DNA of 64,000 nt from Candidatus Colimorpha pelethequi (GCA_018064245.1 JAGHVO010000027.1:1-64000), one strand, 5' to 3'; counted from the first letter of the stretch, positions 17,459 through 26,488 are shown. The notes: generated from the letters alone by a model not told the origin. Made by a program: numbers and translations.

Positions 17459-18370
17459 CTAACGTGCGTTGTGGTCGGGCTCTACGTGGATGAATATCTG
17501 TGATGCAGCGCCAAAACGTTGATAGATGAGTTCTTCTGCATGGGTGGTCATCTCGTGAGCTGTCTCTACGGTGAGTTTCGGATTGACCACTACGTGGACA
17601 TCCACAATCACGCTTTGTCCGTTTCGGCGTGTCTTTAGGTTGTGTACGCCTTCGATGCCTTCAATAGAACCTATCAAATTTACAATCTCTTCTTGTTCTT
17701 GGGCGGAGAGGGATGCTTCCATCAGTTCGCTGATGGCAGTTGCCGCCATTTTGATGGCGATGATAAAGATGAAGACGCTGATGACGCACGCTGCTATCGG
17801 ATCGAGGATGACCCATTGATTGCCCAGGAAGATGGCGCCGCCGATGCCTATGGCAGACCCAATGGATGAAATGGCGTCGGTGCGGTGGTGCCATGCGTTG
17901 GCTATTACAACCTGGCTCTGGACATTCTTGCCCACGCATGCCGTGATTTGATAGAGTATCTCCTTGGCGATGATGGAAATGCCTGCCATATAGAGCGCGA
18001 TGATGCCGGGGACTTCCAAAGACTCTCCATTTAGGTATCCTATGATGGCGTCAACCCCGTTGTAGCATAGTTTGACTCCTACCGCCATGAGCAGCAGGCT
18101 GACTAACAGCGTCGCGAGGGTCTCGTACTTGCCATGTCCGTAGTTGTGGCCTTGGTCTTTCTCTTTCGAAGAGATGCCAACAAACAGGATGACGATGAAA
18201 TCGCTGACCAAGTCGGAAAGAGAGTGGATGCCATCGGCGACCAAGGCGGCGCTGAGACCGACGATGCCAGCGGAAATCTTTGCGATGGTAAGGAGACAGT
18301 TGACGATGGCGCCAATCAGCGTGATGTTCGTGATGGTTCGTCTGCGTGTCTGATCTGGATTCTGTTTCAT
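17459..18370 (-). CDS. Cation diffusion facilitator family efflux protein
   Basis: 303 residues with six predicted membrane segments and a C-terminal cytoplasmic ferredoxin-like domain. The transport-site motif ADGIHSLSDLVSD (residues about 44-56) carries the Asp/His ligands of TM2, and NAWHHRTDAISS near residue 155 supplies those of TM5, the H-x-x-x-D pattern typical of Zn/Fe/Cd exporters such as FieF. It exports divalent cations in exchange for protons. The metal cannot be told from sequence. It lies between the repeat protein and the metallophosphoesterase on the same strand; the 18-nt gap from the upstream gene suggests a shared transcript. Confidence 0.92.
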   Translation of the reverse strand: MKQNPDQTRRRTITNITLIGAIVNCLLTIAKISAGIVGLSAALVADGIHSLSDLVSDFIVILFVGISSKEKDQGHNYGHGKYETLATLLVSLLLMAVGVKLCYNGVDAIIGYLNGESLEVPGIIALYMAGISIIAKEILYQITACVGKNVQSQVVIANAWHHRTDAISSIGSAIGIGGAIFLGNQWVILDPIAACVISVFIFIIAIKMAATAISELMEASLSAQEQEEIVNLIGSIEGIEGVHNLKTRRNGQSVIVDVHVVVNPKLTVETAHEMTTHAEELIYQRFGAASQIFIHVEPDHNAR

Positions 18371-18388
18371 GATGTTTCCGTATTGTTG

Positions 18389-18844
18389 CTATAGCACTTG
18401 AAGAAGTATCGCTACGGGAATGGGACCGTCGAAGGTGTAGAGGATGTTGGAAGAAAAGGTGCTGTTGCCCTTGTAGAAGTGTTTGCCATCGTAGGTGTAG
18501 AGAATGTTAGAGGAAAACGTGCTGTTGCCCTTGTATAGATGTTTGCCGTCAAAGGTGTAGAGGATGTTGGAAGAGAAGGTGCTGTTGCCCTTGTAAAGGT
18601 GTTTTCCGTCCCAAGTGTAAAGGATGTTTGCCGAGAAGGTGCTGTTGCCCTTGTAGAGGTGTTTGCCGTCAAAGGTGTAAAGGATGTTTGCCGAGAAAGT
18701 GCTGTTGCCTTTGTAGAGGTGTTTCCCGTCCCAAGTGTAGAGAATGTTTGACGAGAAAGTGCTGTTTCCCTTGAAAATATGTACCTGAGCCTGTCCGCAA
18801 AGTCCAAGCCACAACATTATCGCAAGAAAAAGTATCTTTTTCAT
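18389..18844 (-). CDS. Secreted protein made of six 20-residue repeats
   Basis: 151 residues: a signal peptide (about 20 residues, ending GQAQ), then six nearly perfect copies of a 20-residue unit, GNSTFSxNILYTxDGKHxYK, where the variable positions are S/A, W/F/Y and L/F. A hydrophobic tail (GPIPVAILLQVL) ends the protein. The coding DNA is a 60-bp tandem array. The unit should form a beta-hairpin with a turn at DGKH. Its length and aromatic spacing recall repeat-built solenoids such as choline-binding or YD-type repeats, but I do not recognise the family. The W-F-W-F-Y-F alternation suggests duplication in pairs. Confidence 0.85.
   Translation of the reverse strand: MKKILFLAIMLWLGLCGQAQVHIFKGNSTFSSNILYTWDGKHLYKGNSTFSANILYTFDGKHLYKGNSTFSANILYTWDGKHLYKGNSTFSSNILYTFDGKHLYKGNSTFSSNILYTYDGKHFYKGNSTFSSNILYTFDGPIPVAILLQVL
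18436..18795 (-). repeat. 60-bp in-gene tandem repeat, six units
   Basis: The nucleotide sequence repeats every 60 bp, with differences mostly at the codons for residues 7, 13 and 18 of the unit. There are no unique spacers, so it is not a CRISPR array. Unit number could change by slippage or recombination without breaking the frame. Confidence 0.85.
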
Positions 18845-18985
18845 TTCTTCAAATCTTCAATAGTGAATGATGACCTTAACCTTAACTAACTATGACTATG
18901 GCCATTCTAAATTAATGCTCAATTCTCATCTCTCAAATCAACAAATCAACAGTTCAACAAATCAACAGCCCTTCAAATCTCCAAA
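18845..18985 (+). repeat. Composite AT-rich word-repeat leader (second copy)
   Basis: This stretch holds accttaaccttaact, taactatgactatggccatt, aattctcatctctcaaatca, caaatcaacagttcaacaa (repeated) and cccttcaaatctccaaatct. It is the same succession of words as at 5768-5881. The end of it codes for the last residues of the ABC transporter on the minus strand (GMEDLEI). Confidence 0.8.
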
Positions 18986-20778
18986 TCTTCCATTCCCAAC
19001 GTGTGTGAGATCTTGTCGATGTTGAGGCTTCGGGCGCTGGCGTCGAAAATCTCCTTGTAGATACCGCCTTGGCGATAGACCTCGTCGGGGTCGCCACTCT
19101 GCTCAACATGGCCATTCTTCATTGCGAAGATTTCGTCGGCGTCGATGATTTGCGAGAGACTGTGGGAGATGATGATGACCGTGCGACCTTGCTTGATGGC
19201 GTCGAGGCTGTTCTTGATCTGCTCGGTAGCTACGGCGTCGAGCGATGCGGTGGGCTCGTCGAGGAAGATGATGGGAGGATTCTTGATGAACATACGTGCG
19301 ATGGCGATACGCTGTTGCTGACCGCCGCTGAGGAGCGTAGCCTTGGTTTCAAAACCGTTGGGAAGCGCCATCACTTGGTCGTAGATGTAGGCCTGCTTGG
19401 CGGCTTGCAGCACTTGCTCGTGGGTGGCGTCAGGATTGCCGTAGCGGATGTTCTCCTCTATGGAACCATCGAAGATATGGTTTTTCTGCAATACCAGTCC
19501 GATGTTGTCTCTAAGCCACTGTGTGTCCCAATCCTTCAGCTCTACGCCGTCAAGCGTGACGGAGCCCGATGTGGGCGAATAGAACTTGTCCAGCAGGTTG
19601 ATGACGGTGCTCTTGCCCGCTCCCGAAAGGCCTACGAAAGCGGTAATTTTGCCTGGCTTGATGTCCATGTCGATGTCGTGGAGGGCGTGGTTGCCGTTGG
19701 GATATGTGAAATCAACATCTTTGAGTACAAAATGCCCTTCGACCTTTTCGGGGTGGTATTTACCCGACTCTTCCACTTCGCCGTCGGCGTGGAGGATGTC
19801 AAAGAAGCCTTCGGCATAGATAAGGGCGTCGTTCATGTCGTCGTAGATGCGGTGTAGCTGACGAATAGGCGCGGAGACGTTGGAGAAGAGCATTACGTGG
19901 TACATGATTTTTCCGATGGTCATACCGGGGTAGCCTGAGAGTACGAGGTAGGCGGTGAGAATGATGATCAATACTGTGCCGATTTGTTCGGTGAAACTTT
20001 TCAGACCGTCGAAGAGAAAACTCAGTTTGCGAGTCTCCATCTGGTTGTCGGTGAGGCGGTTCTGAAGCTCTAGCTGTTTGTCGCCCTCGATGCGTTCACG
20101 ATTGAACGATTTGATGACGGTGATGCTCTCGATGATGTTCATGATGCCGTTCGACTTGGCCTCGCGGTTGGCGCGCATGTCCCTGCGCCAGCCTTTCAGT
20201 TTCTTGGCTTGGCGGTAGGTGATGTAGAAATAGATAGGCACGATGCAGGTCGCCACAAGTCCCACATATACGTTGGCGGCGTACATCAAGATGAGAGCGA
20301 GTATTGCACTGGTGCCCAGCGGCAGGATGTCGATGAAGAAGTTTTTTACGGTGTTAGACAGGCTCTCGACGCCACGGTCGATACGTGTTTGGAGGCGTCC
20401 CGGCTCGTTGCCGTTGCGCGTGAAGTATGCCACGCGGAAGGTGAGCATACGCTCGATTACCGACTGGGCGAGGTCGCGCGAAACGAGGATGCGCATTTTC
20501 TCACCGTAGAAACGCTGTCCGAAGGTAATGAGTGCGGCCAGCACCTCTTTGCCCAAGAGGACTATGGAGATGATAATCAAGATGCGCGCCGCTTTCGCCC
20601 ATAGGAATTGGTCGGCGTGCAAGAGGTTGTTGATGGCATCAACCGTGCGGTCAAGCACCACGGCGTTGACCTGCGCGGCGAGAGATCCGATGAATGTCAT
20701 TACGAGTGTCGCCACCACGAGCCAACGATAGGGCTTCACGAATGGCGCAATGTTTTTGAAAAGTTCTTTAAGAGACAC
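18973..20778 (-). CDS. ABC exporter, fused membrane and ATPase domains (MsbA-like)
   Basis: 601 residues. About six transmembrane helices (residues 15-310) are fused to an ATP-binding domain with Walker A GLSGAGKST (383-391), signature LSGGQQQRIAIAR near 482, Walker B IIFLDEPTASLD near 505 and the H-loop IISHS near 537. Homodimeric exporters of this type move lipids, lipopeptides or drugs out of the inner membrane. The substrate is not evident, and lipid A-core flipping is one possibility. It is probably monocistronic, with a promoter 118 nt upstream and a leader composed of word repeats. Confidence 0.92.
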   Translation of the reverse strand: MSLKELFKNIAPFVKPYRWLVVATLVMTFIGSLAAQVNAVVLDRTVDAINNLLHADQFLWAKAARILIIISIVLLGKEVLAALITFGQRFYGEKMRILVSRDLAQSVIERMLTFRVAYFTRNGNEPGRLQTRIDRGVESLSNTVKNFFIDILPLGTSAILALILMYAANVYVGLVATCIVPIYFYITYRQAKKLKGWRRDMRANREAKSNGIMNIIESITVIKSFNRERIEGDKQLELQNRLTDNQMETRKLSFLFDGLKSFTEQIGTVLIIILTAYLVLSGYPGMTIGKIMYHVMLFSNVSAPIRQLHRIYDDMNDALIYAEGFFDILHADGEVEESGKYHPEKVEGHFVLKDVDFTYPNGNHALHDIDMDIKPGKITAFVGLSGAGKSTVINLLDKFYSPTSGSVTLDGVELKDWDTQWLRDNIGLVLQKNHIFDGSIEENIRYGNPDATHEQVLQAAKQAYIYDQVMALPNGFETKATLLSGGQQQRIAIARMFIKNPPIIFLDEPTASLDAVATEQIKNSLDAIKQGRTVIIISHSLSQIIDADEIFAMKNGHVEQSGDPDEVYRQGGIYKEIFDASARSLNIDKISHTLGMEDLEI

Positions 20779-20785
20779 GTTGCTA

Positions 20786-20880
20786 TTTGTTTGAAGATTA
20801 TCAGATTTACAGATTGTCAGATTTACAGATTATTAGAGTCTGAACATCTGAATATCTATACATCTGATTGGAAGATTTGG
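20786..20880 (-). repeat. Word repeats in the ABC exporter leader
   Basis: Copies of gattatcagatttacagatt and related words occur in tandem (cagatttacagattgtcaga). They lie between the promoter and the start codon, so they are transcribed. Confidence 0.7.
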
Positions 20881-20895
20881 AGATTTTTGACATTG

Positions 20896-20924
20896 CAAAA
20901 TTACAAAAAATAGCGCAACGCAAA
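20896..20924 (-). promoter_or_regulatory. Promoter of the ABC exporter
   Basis: On the minus strand there is TTTG, 17 nt, then TAATTTTG (-7 at 20896-20903). The leader is about 112 nt. Confidence 0.55.
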
Positions 20925-20966
20925 TGATAAAAATAGTTATGAAGAGGATTCTCGTGCTGCAAGTGC

Positions 20967-21006
20967 AAAAAAAAACGTTTCCGCCGTGCTGCTTTGGCGG
21001 AAACGT
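20967..21006 (-). terminator. Terminator of the ECF sigma operon
   Basis: A perfect 11-bp stem (ACGTTTCCGCC with GGCGGAAACGT) and 10-nt loop are followed on the minus strand by a run of nine T. Confidence 0.9.
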
Positions 21007-21026
21007 CTTCTCAAAAATCAAAACAA

Positions 21027-21980
21027 TCAGTGTTTTGTGTTTTTATGGATTATATATTGTATGATTGTGATGACGGCAAACATAATGGTCAAGATTGTTA
21101 TTGTTTTTGTCCCGCCCCAGTGGTTTATGAGGTGTGTCAGGCTTGCAAAAATCAAAGACAATGTACAAGAGCCAAGTATGATTGTTGTTTTGTTGATGGA
21201 GGTACTCCGGATAAGAAACCTGCAAAAACAGACGGTAAATGCTATGCTAATCAAAAATACGTTTATCATAAAAAGCGTTGCTCCGGGAGAATGAAAGTGC
21301 TTGAGAAGTATGATGACTGCGTGTAATAACATTACTATAGTTCCGAAAATCGAAATCTGCGTAATGGTCATACCCGACTTCTTGAGTGTCGTTTCGTGAA
21401 TGTCGCAAATGAGTTTTGCGTATTGGGTTTTGCGTTTTTTATAGTTGAAAATAGCGACAATTGTAAAGGTGGGAATGGCGATGGTAATCATAATGAAAAA
21501 TATAATCGCTTGGTTTGTATTGTTTTCGTCGATGTTGTTGATGGCCTGAATAACAATATAGAATGTCCAAAGCAAGAATAAAAAGTTTTCCAGAATGTAA
21601 TAGATGAAATGTTTTTGGTTGATTTTTGAGTAATGTAGAATGTGTTCGTCAAGCGATGTGTCGGAACGGGTTTCTTTTTCGAATGCATTTGATAAAACTG
21701 TTTCCAAGAGGATGCCAGAAAGCATCCAAATTCCTATGAAAATATAACCCCAAAGGCTGGACGAAAACATTGGGTTTATGAATAGAATGCACAGAATTCC
21801 CATAAAGAGGTAGTATCTAATGGCATTGTTACGCAGATAGGTTATTGTTAGATTCGTTTTGGTGTGCATGATGTCTTCAATCTGTCGCTTGTTCTTGATG
21901 GTTATTTGTTCAGTCTCTTTTTTGAGGAGCTCATATTGTCTTGTTAGCTCGTCCATTTGGTGGTTTGTCTCTTTTTCCAT
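21027..21980 (-). CDS. Membrane protein paired with an ECF sigma factor
   Basis: 317 residues. The N-terminal 40 residues form a charged helix or coiled coil (MDELTRQYELLKKETEQI...KNKRQIEDIM). About seven hydrophobic segments follow between residues 58 and 310. The frame starts 6 nt after the stop of the sigma gene, so the pair forms an operon. By position and architecture it is the likely membrane regulator of that sigma factor (a non-classical anti-sigma), with the N-terminal helix a candidate sigma-binding element. That role is inferred from context. Base composition is AT-rich relative to its neighbours. Confidence 0.8.
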   Translation of the reverse strand: MEKETNHQMDELTRQYELLKKETEQITIKNKRQIEDIMHTKTNLTITYLRNNAIRYYLFMGILCILFINPMFSSSLWGYIFIGIWMLSGILLETVLSNAFEKETRSDTSLDEHILHYSKINQKHFIYYILENFLFLLWTFYIVIQAINNIDENNTNQAIIFFIMITIAIPTFTIVAIFNYKKRKTQYAKLICDIHETTLKKSGMTITQISIFGTIVMLLHAVIILLKHFHSPGATLFMINVFLISIAFTVCFCRFLIRSTSINKTTIILGSCTLSLIFASLTHLINHWGGTKTITILTIMFAVITIIQYIIHKNTKH

Positions 21981-21986
21981 GGCTGA

Positions 21987-22463
21987 TTATTTGTTATTGG
22001 TTAGTTTTTCTTTTATGCGATTGAGGCGAACGCCAACGTTGTTTGGTGTAAGTCCAATAATGGCTCCGATTTCTTCGTAACTGATTCCCTCTAGCCAAAG
22101 TAGGATGATGCATCTATCTATGATCTCTAATTTGTTGATGCGTTTGTATAAAAGCTGGATTTGCTGGGCTGATGCGTCGGTTTCGTCGTAAAGGTCGAAA
22201 TCTCCAGTTAATGGAACTGTCTTTATTCGTCTCTGTTCTCTTTTGTTGATATTGATGGCTGTATTTAGTGCCACTTGATAGACCCAAGTACTCTCTTTGC
22301 TTTTGTGGATAAATGTGTCGAAGCCTTCCCATAATCTAATCAGTATTTCTTGAAAGAGATCATCGGCATCGACTTTGTCTTTCGAAAACATATAGCATAC
22401 CCTAAAGATAATGCCTTTGTTCGTTTCCACAAAGTGTTCAAATTGTGATTCTTTAGTTTCCAT
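21987..22463 (-). CDS. ECF RNA polymerase sigma factor
   Basis: 158 residues. Region 2 (residues 10-75) contains DADDLFQEILIRLWEGFDTF, the classical helix contacting the -10 region and beta-prime. Region 4 (100-155) has a helix-turn-helix LEGISYEEIGAIIGLTPNNVGVRLNRIKEKL. There is no extra C-terminal domain. It precedes the membrane protein it presumably works with, and is divergent from a second ECF gene 403 bp away. Confidence 0.92.
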   Translation of the reverse strand: METKESQFEHFVETNKGIIFRVCYMFSKDKVDADDLFQEILIRLWEGFDTFIHKSKESTWVYQVALNTAININKREQRRIKTVPLTGDFDLYDETDASAQQIQLLYKRINKLEIIDRCIILLWLEGISYEEIGAIIGLTPNNVGVRLNRIKEKLTNNK

Positions 22464-22622
22464 GAATTTGTTGTTTTGTATAATTAGACAACCAAACTTG
22501 TGATATTATTACATTGGTTTGAAAAAAATCTTCGTATAAAAAACAATGAATTGGGAAAGATATTTTGCAATGTCTCTGTCTAAGAAAAAATTATGTTGTT
22601 TTATATTGTTGATTTATAATTA

Positions 22623-22652
22623 TTTGATTTTGAAATTACAAAAATATCTTTG
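22623..22652 (+). promoter_or_regulatory. Candidate promoter toward the plus-strand ECF sigma gene
   Basis: TTTG (22623-22626), 18 nt, TATCTTTG (22645-22652). The predicted leader is about 209 nt to the ATG at 22867. Confidence 0.5.
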
Positions 22653-22670
22653 ATTGTATTTAAAAATCAA
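22639..22670 (-). promoter_or_regulatory. Candidate promoter toward the minus-strand ECF sigma gene
   Basis: On the minus strand: TTG (22668-22670), 21 nt, TATTTTTG (22639-22646). Its -7 box overlaps that of the opposite promoter by 2 bp, so the two would exclude each other. Confidence 0.45.
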
Positions 22671-22866
22671 GAATAAAAAACAAAGAGTTTGGAATTTAAG
22701 AAAGACGATGACTAATGACGATGTAGAGGACAATAAAACAGCCTCATTTTTAGTTAGTAATAAAAAAATCATTCATCGCTGTGATTTTTTTGCCTTTTTT
22801 GTTGTCTAATATAGTTGAAAGCTTTTCAAAAATGGCAATATTGTCTTTAATCTAAATAGGATTCTC

Positions 22867-23343
22867 ATGCTCGACTTGCATCAGACTTTTATTCAAACCA
22901 TTGACCAGCATTCGGCTGCGATTGACAGGATTTGTCGGTCGTTTGCTGGTGGTTGTAGGGAAGATCGGGAGGATCTGCGGCAGGAGATCATCATCCGCCT
23001 GTGGACAGGTTGGGAAGGATGTCGAGGCGAATCGAAGCGTTTTACGTGGCTGTGGCGCGTAGCAACAAATACGGCTCTCAATTGGCGTAAACAGCGCAGT
23101 AGGACAGTGCCATTGGAACCATTGCCACCGTATGACTGTGCGGAAGATGTGGCGGATCGTGAGCAATTGGAACTATTGAATGCTTATGTGGCTTTGCTCC
23201 CCAAACCTGACCAAAGGTTGCTTCGCCTCTACCTTGATGCATGGAAACTTGCGGAAATTGCTGAAATGTTGCATACAACTGAGACTAATGTACAAACACG
23301 TATGGGTCGTATTAAAGAAAAATTGAAAGGAATGGAACTATGA
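22867..23343 (+). CDS. ECF RNA polymerase sigma factor
   Basis: 158 residues. Region 2 has REDLRQEIIIRLWTGWEGCRGESKRFTWLWRVATNTALNWRK; region 4 has DAWKLAEIAEMLHTTETNVQTRMGRIKEKL. It is similar in layout to the divergent sigma gene but only distantly related in sequence. The TATGA overlap with the next gene (23340-23343) indicates translational coupling with its presumed partner. Confidence 0.92.
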   Translation: MLDLHQTFIQTIDQHSAAIDRICRSFAGGCREDREDLRQEIIIRLWTGWEGCRGESKRFTWLWRVATNTALNWRKQRSRTVPLEPLPPYDCAEDVADREQLELLNAYVALLPKPDQRLLRLYLDAWKLAEIAEMLHTTETNVQTRMGRIKEKLKGMEL

Positions 23344-23879
23344 ATGAAATTGATGATATTATAGAACAAATCCGTTGCAGAAATGTGGCGAAAAGGAATC
23401 GTTTGGGTAATGGTTCAACTTTGAACTCTTTTGGATTGAATGGTGTTTCCCGTACCAAACGCATCTGGCATTATGTAGCCGTGGCTGCTTGTGTGGCGTT
23501 GATAGTGGGTGTGGTGCTGCTTTGGATTCAGTTGCCGACCTCTCAGGCTGCACCGTTAATGGCTTGTGGCGATATTGAAAGACATTGTGTTGTGGAATCA
23601 TCCACAACGCAACAGGTTGAGCAACATCCTGAAAACAAAATCGCTCAATTGATAGAGGACACTGTAAGGATTGTCCATCAAACCGTCTCGTCCATCAGCC
23701 AGACGGTAGAACGGTTTACTTCAGGCGATAGTGTGGAACCCCCGATGCTTTATGCGTCAGCAGACAGTCGTAGAATTGATTCGCTTAGAAGACTCGCTAC
23801 TGCCGACTGTTCTGCATACGTACAGTGTACATGTACGTGTGACAGCCAGTATGTTGTGGACTTCTTGATTGACAATTGA
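23340..23879 (+). CDS. Single-pass membrane protein, candidate anti-sigma factor
   Basis: 179 residues. A cytoplasmic N-terminus of about 38 residues (MNEIDDIIEQIRCRNVAKRN...) is followed by one transmembrane helix (YVAVAACVALIVGVVLLWI, 43-61) and a roughly 115-residue periplasmic part. The end is cysteine-rich (ATADCSAYVQCTCTCDSQYVV). Position, 4-nt overlap with the sigma gene and topology are those of an anti-sigma factor, but there is no zinc anti-sigma motif and no FecR domain. It is therefore called by context. The four clustered Cys could form disulfides or bind metal. Confidence 0.75.
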   Translation: MNEIDDIIEQIRCRNVAKRNRLGNGSTLNSFGLNGVSRTKRIWHYVAVAACVALIVGVVLLWIQLPTSQAAPLMACGDIERHCVVESSTTQQVEQHPENKIAQLIEDTVRIVHQTVSSISQTVERFTSGDSVEPPMLYASADSRRIDSLRRLATADCSAYVQCTCTCDSQYVVDFLIDN

Positions 23880-24026
23880 TTTGTGGATTAATAGACCATC
23901 AGATTTTTAGATTCTGATTGCGATCAGATTCTGCCAAGACACTTTTATTTTCGCTATTGTTCGGAGATTTCGCCGAATGGCTAAGATTGTATATATGCTT
24001 TTATGGTGAATAGAATAACATTTATT

Positions 24027-26453
24027 ATGAACGGAAAGAATAGAATCCTTTTGATTGCGACGCTGTTGCTGGTCTGTTTCTCGTCGCATTGTTTTGCGCA
24101 GACTATCCGGGGTACGGTCAAAAATGCCAATGACAACAATCCCGTGATGTTCGCCAATGTGGCATTGCTGAATGCCGTAGATAGCACTTTCATAAAAGGC
24201 ACAACTTGCGACGACAAAGGCCGTTTCCACTTGGAAACAACGGCCGAACAGGATTCTTTGTGGTTGCGTGTGTCGGCTATCGGGTTTGAAAACCAAATCG
24301 TTGCGATTGATGTCCATTCTTCTAATGATGTCTTGGAACTGCCGTCAATTTTGCTCAATGAAGGTGCTTTGACGCTTGACGAAGTGGTGATAACTGACAA
24401 GAAACCGCTATATGCAGTTGATGGAGAAAAACATCTCTACAATGTGAGCGAAGATCCAAGTGTTCAGACGGGTACAGCCAGTGATGCCCTCCAGAATGCG
24501 CCAGGTGTTGAGGTTGACGCCGAGGGCAATATCACGTTGCGAGGCACTCAAAGTGTGGAAATCTGGATTAATGACCGTCCATCTCACATGAGCGTCGAGG
24601 GGTTGAAACAATATATCAAGATGATGCCTGCCAATACGATAGAACGTATTGAGGTCATTTCCAATCCCTCTGCCCGATATGGTGGAGGTGGTCCTGTTGT
24701 CAATATTGTCACCACTGCGAAGATCAAGCGTAATGAGTTCTTCAGTTTTGGAACCAATGCCGACAGCAGACCTTATGTTTGCCCATGGGTTAGCTATGTC
24801 TATGCCAATAAGAAATTCTCTTTCAACATTTATGTCAATGGTGACTATAATGAAGATGTTAGTGACCAAAGTGGATCGGGGATGCTGATGACCGATATTG
24901 GCGATACCTCTCGCACGCAGTCGTTCAACTCTCATCAGCAAACGCAATGGTTCCATAGCTATTTGTATCTTTATGGCCATTATGATTTTGATTCTGTGCG
25001 AACCCTCAGTTTTTGGGGCGGTGTGTATCCCGCCAACAATCGCTCTGTGGGCTATACCGAAATGACTCGAACCGAACTGTTGCTGTCTCCGAGCGACTAT
25101 AGCTATCGGGATGATGATAGCGCAAGGATTCCACAGATGGGGTACTATGGCGGATTGGATTATACCCATCTCATTGATACCAATGGACAAAGACTTTCCA
25201 TTTCAAGTAATTTCAATGGATTTGGATGCTTATATGAGAGTCGGTCAAGTCGCTGCTATGCGCAACTTCCGCAGTATGATTTTGTGAAAAAGGCAAAAGG
25301 ACATACTCCGTTGTCTTGTAATTTGTCGTTGGAAGTAGATTATACGCTCCCTTTTGCAAAGCGATGGGAACTTGAGTTGGGCGGAGGTGTCAGTTACGAC
25401 AATCATTCCTACGATTATTCTCTTGATTCAATCCTCTCAGATGGAATGGCTCATGACTATTTGCGTAGCTATAATCAGGAGGATGCGGTGTTCAAGTATC
25501 TTGGCTATGCCACATTGCTACGCCGTTTTGGCAACTTTTCCGTCAAGGTTGGAATTAATGCAGGGCAGAAGTTCTTGAGGGGAACTTGGGACGGTAGTAT
25601 GCAAGATGACGTCAGCAGAAACTATTTCGTATGGATTCCATCGGTCCACTTGAGCTATCATACTGAAAATATGCACAATTTCTCGCTCAGCTACACTCGT
25701 CGCACCTCGGTGCCAACGCCAGGTCAGCTCACTTCGTTTGTTGAGTATTCCACAGACTCTTATTCTGTTGGCAATCCTAATCTACAACCTTCGTTTACGC
25801 ACAATTTAGAAGGCTCGTGGGATAAATATTTTGAGCATTTTGGCTCTGTTGGCATTCAAGGGTTCTATCAGGCTTCTATTGATGAAATGGGCACCTTGTT
25901 GGATATCGCATACAGTGATGTTTTTGGCTGCAATGTCCCTTTCAGTCATCCTGTCAATATTGGAGGCAGCTCTCTGGGTGGCGCCAGCATCAACCTTACA
26001 TATCGTCCTACCGCTTTCTTCAATGCGCGCTTTAGCGCTACTGCCTATCGGTGTGCCTATAATGTGCAGTATCGTCCCAATCAGATGTATGCAGATGACG
26101 GATGGACAGGGCAGTTTAGGTTGAATGTTTGGACGAAATTGTGGAAGAAAGTCCAGTTGTTTAGCACACTCAACTATCGAACTCAAGCCATTGGCTTGTT
26201 TTCCGTTAGTAGTCCTTGCTTTACTGCTGACATGGGAGTGAGTGCCGATTTTTTCGACCGCAAACTGTCGCTCTATTTCAATGTCAACGATATTTTTAAT
26301 ACAAACATTAACAGTTGGAAGAATACCAGCCCCTACAACAACAATGTGGGCACCTTGCATACCAACTCACGATATGTCTCTTTTGGTGTTACGATCCGAT
26401 TTGGCAAAATGGAATTGGAGAGCCAGGCTCGCCAAGGAATACCGGAAATGTAG
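24027..26453 (+). CDS. TonB-dependent-receptor-like outer membrane barrel
   Basis: 808 residues from ATG 24027, where the signal peptide begins (MNGKNRILLIATLLLVCFSS...FAQ); an ATG at 24003 would add eight residues. After the signal comes a carboxypeptidase-regulatory-like beta domain (TIRGTVKNANDNNPVMFANVALL, about 27-105). A plug-like segment follows (SDALQNAPGVEVDAEGNITLRG ... IERIEVISNPSARYGGGGPVVNI), then a large barrel of the OMP_b-brl_3 type ending in an aromatic strand (YVSFGVTIRFG). It lies downstream of the sigma/membrane protein pair and could be its target. The ligand is unknown, and no SusD partner is nearby. Confidence 0.88.
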   Translation: MNGKNRILLIATLLLVCFSSHCFAQTIRGTVKNANDNNPVMFANVALLNAVDSTFIKGTTCDDKGRFHLETTAEQDSLWLRVSAIGFENQIVAIDVHSSNDVLELPSILLNEGALTLDEVVITDKKPLYAVDGEKHLYNVSEDPSVQTGTASDALQNAPGVEVDAEGNITLRGTQSVEIWINDRPSHMSVEGLKQYIKMMPANTIERIEVISNPSARYGGGGPVVNIVTTAKIKRNEFFSFGTNADSRPYVCPWVSYVYANKKFSFNIYVNGDYNEDVSDQSGSGMLMTDIGDTSRTQSFNSHQQTQWFHSYLYLYGHYDFDSVRTLSFWGGVYPANNRSVGYTEMTRTELLLSPSDYSYRDDDSARIPQMGYYGGLDYTHLIDTNGQRLSISSNFNGFGCLYESRSSRCYAQLPQYDFVKKAKGHTPLSCNLSLEVDYTLPFAKRWELELGGGVSYDNHSYDYSLDSILSDGMAHDYLRSYNQEDAVFKYLGYATLLRRFGNFSVKVGINAGQKFLRGTWDGSMQDDVSRNYFVWIPSVHLSYHTENMHNFSLSYTRRTSVPTPGQLTSFVEYSTDSYSVGNPNLQPSFTHNLEGSWDKYFEHFGSVGIQGFYQASIDEMGTLLDIAYSDVFGCNVPFSHPVNIGGSSLGGASINLTYRPTAFFNARFSATAYRCAYNVQYRPNQMYADDGWTGQFRLNVWTKLWKKVQLFSTLNYRTQAIGLFSVSSPCFTADMGVSADFFDRKLSLYFNVNDIFNTNINSWKNTSPYNNNVGTLHTNSRYVSFGVTIRFGKMELESQARQGIPEM

Positions 26454-26488
26454 CTGTCATTGTATGGAATCAGTTCAGTCCGTTCCAT

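Larger units (their letters stand above)
22464..22866. other. 403-bp spacer between divergent ECF sigma genes
   Basis: Very AT-rich with no convincing gene. A 33-codon frame from ATG 22708 has no family features. The region holds two overlapping, oppositely oriented promoter candidates near 22623-22670. The rest, including a T-rich stretch at 22788-22803, shows nothing I can name. Confidence 0.6.

Noticed and set aside
18436-18795. Possible CRISPR-like array with 60-bp period
   Set aside because: It is a continuous coding repeat with a signal peptide in front and no unique spacers.
22708-22809. 33-codon frame between the ECF genes
   Set aside because: Low-complexity T-rich end, no start context and no family features.
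23905-23935. Weak hairpin (TCTGAT...ATCAGA) after the candidate anti-sigma gene
   Set aside because: The stem is only 6 bp and no T-run follows directly; it is part of the word repeats.
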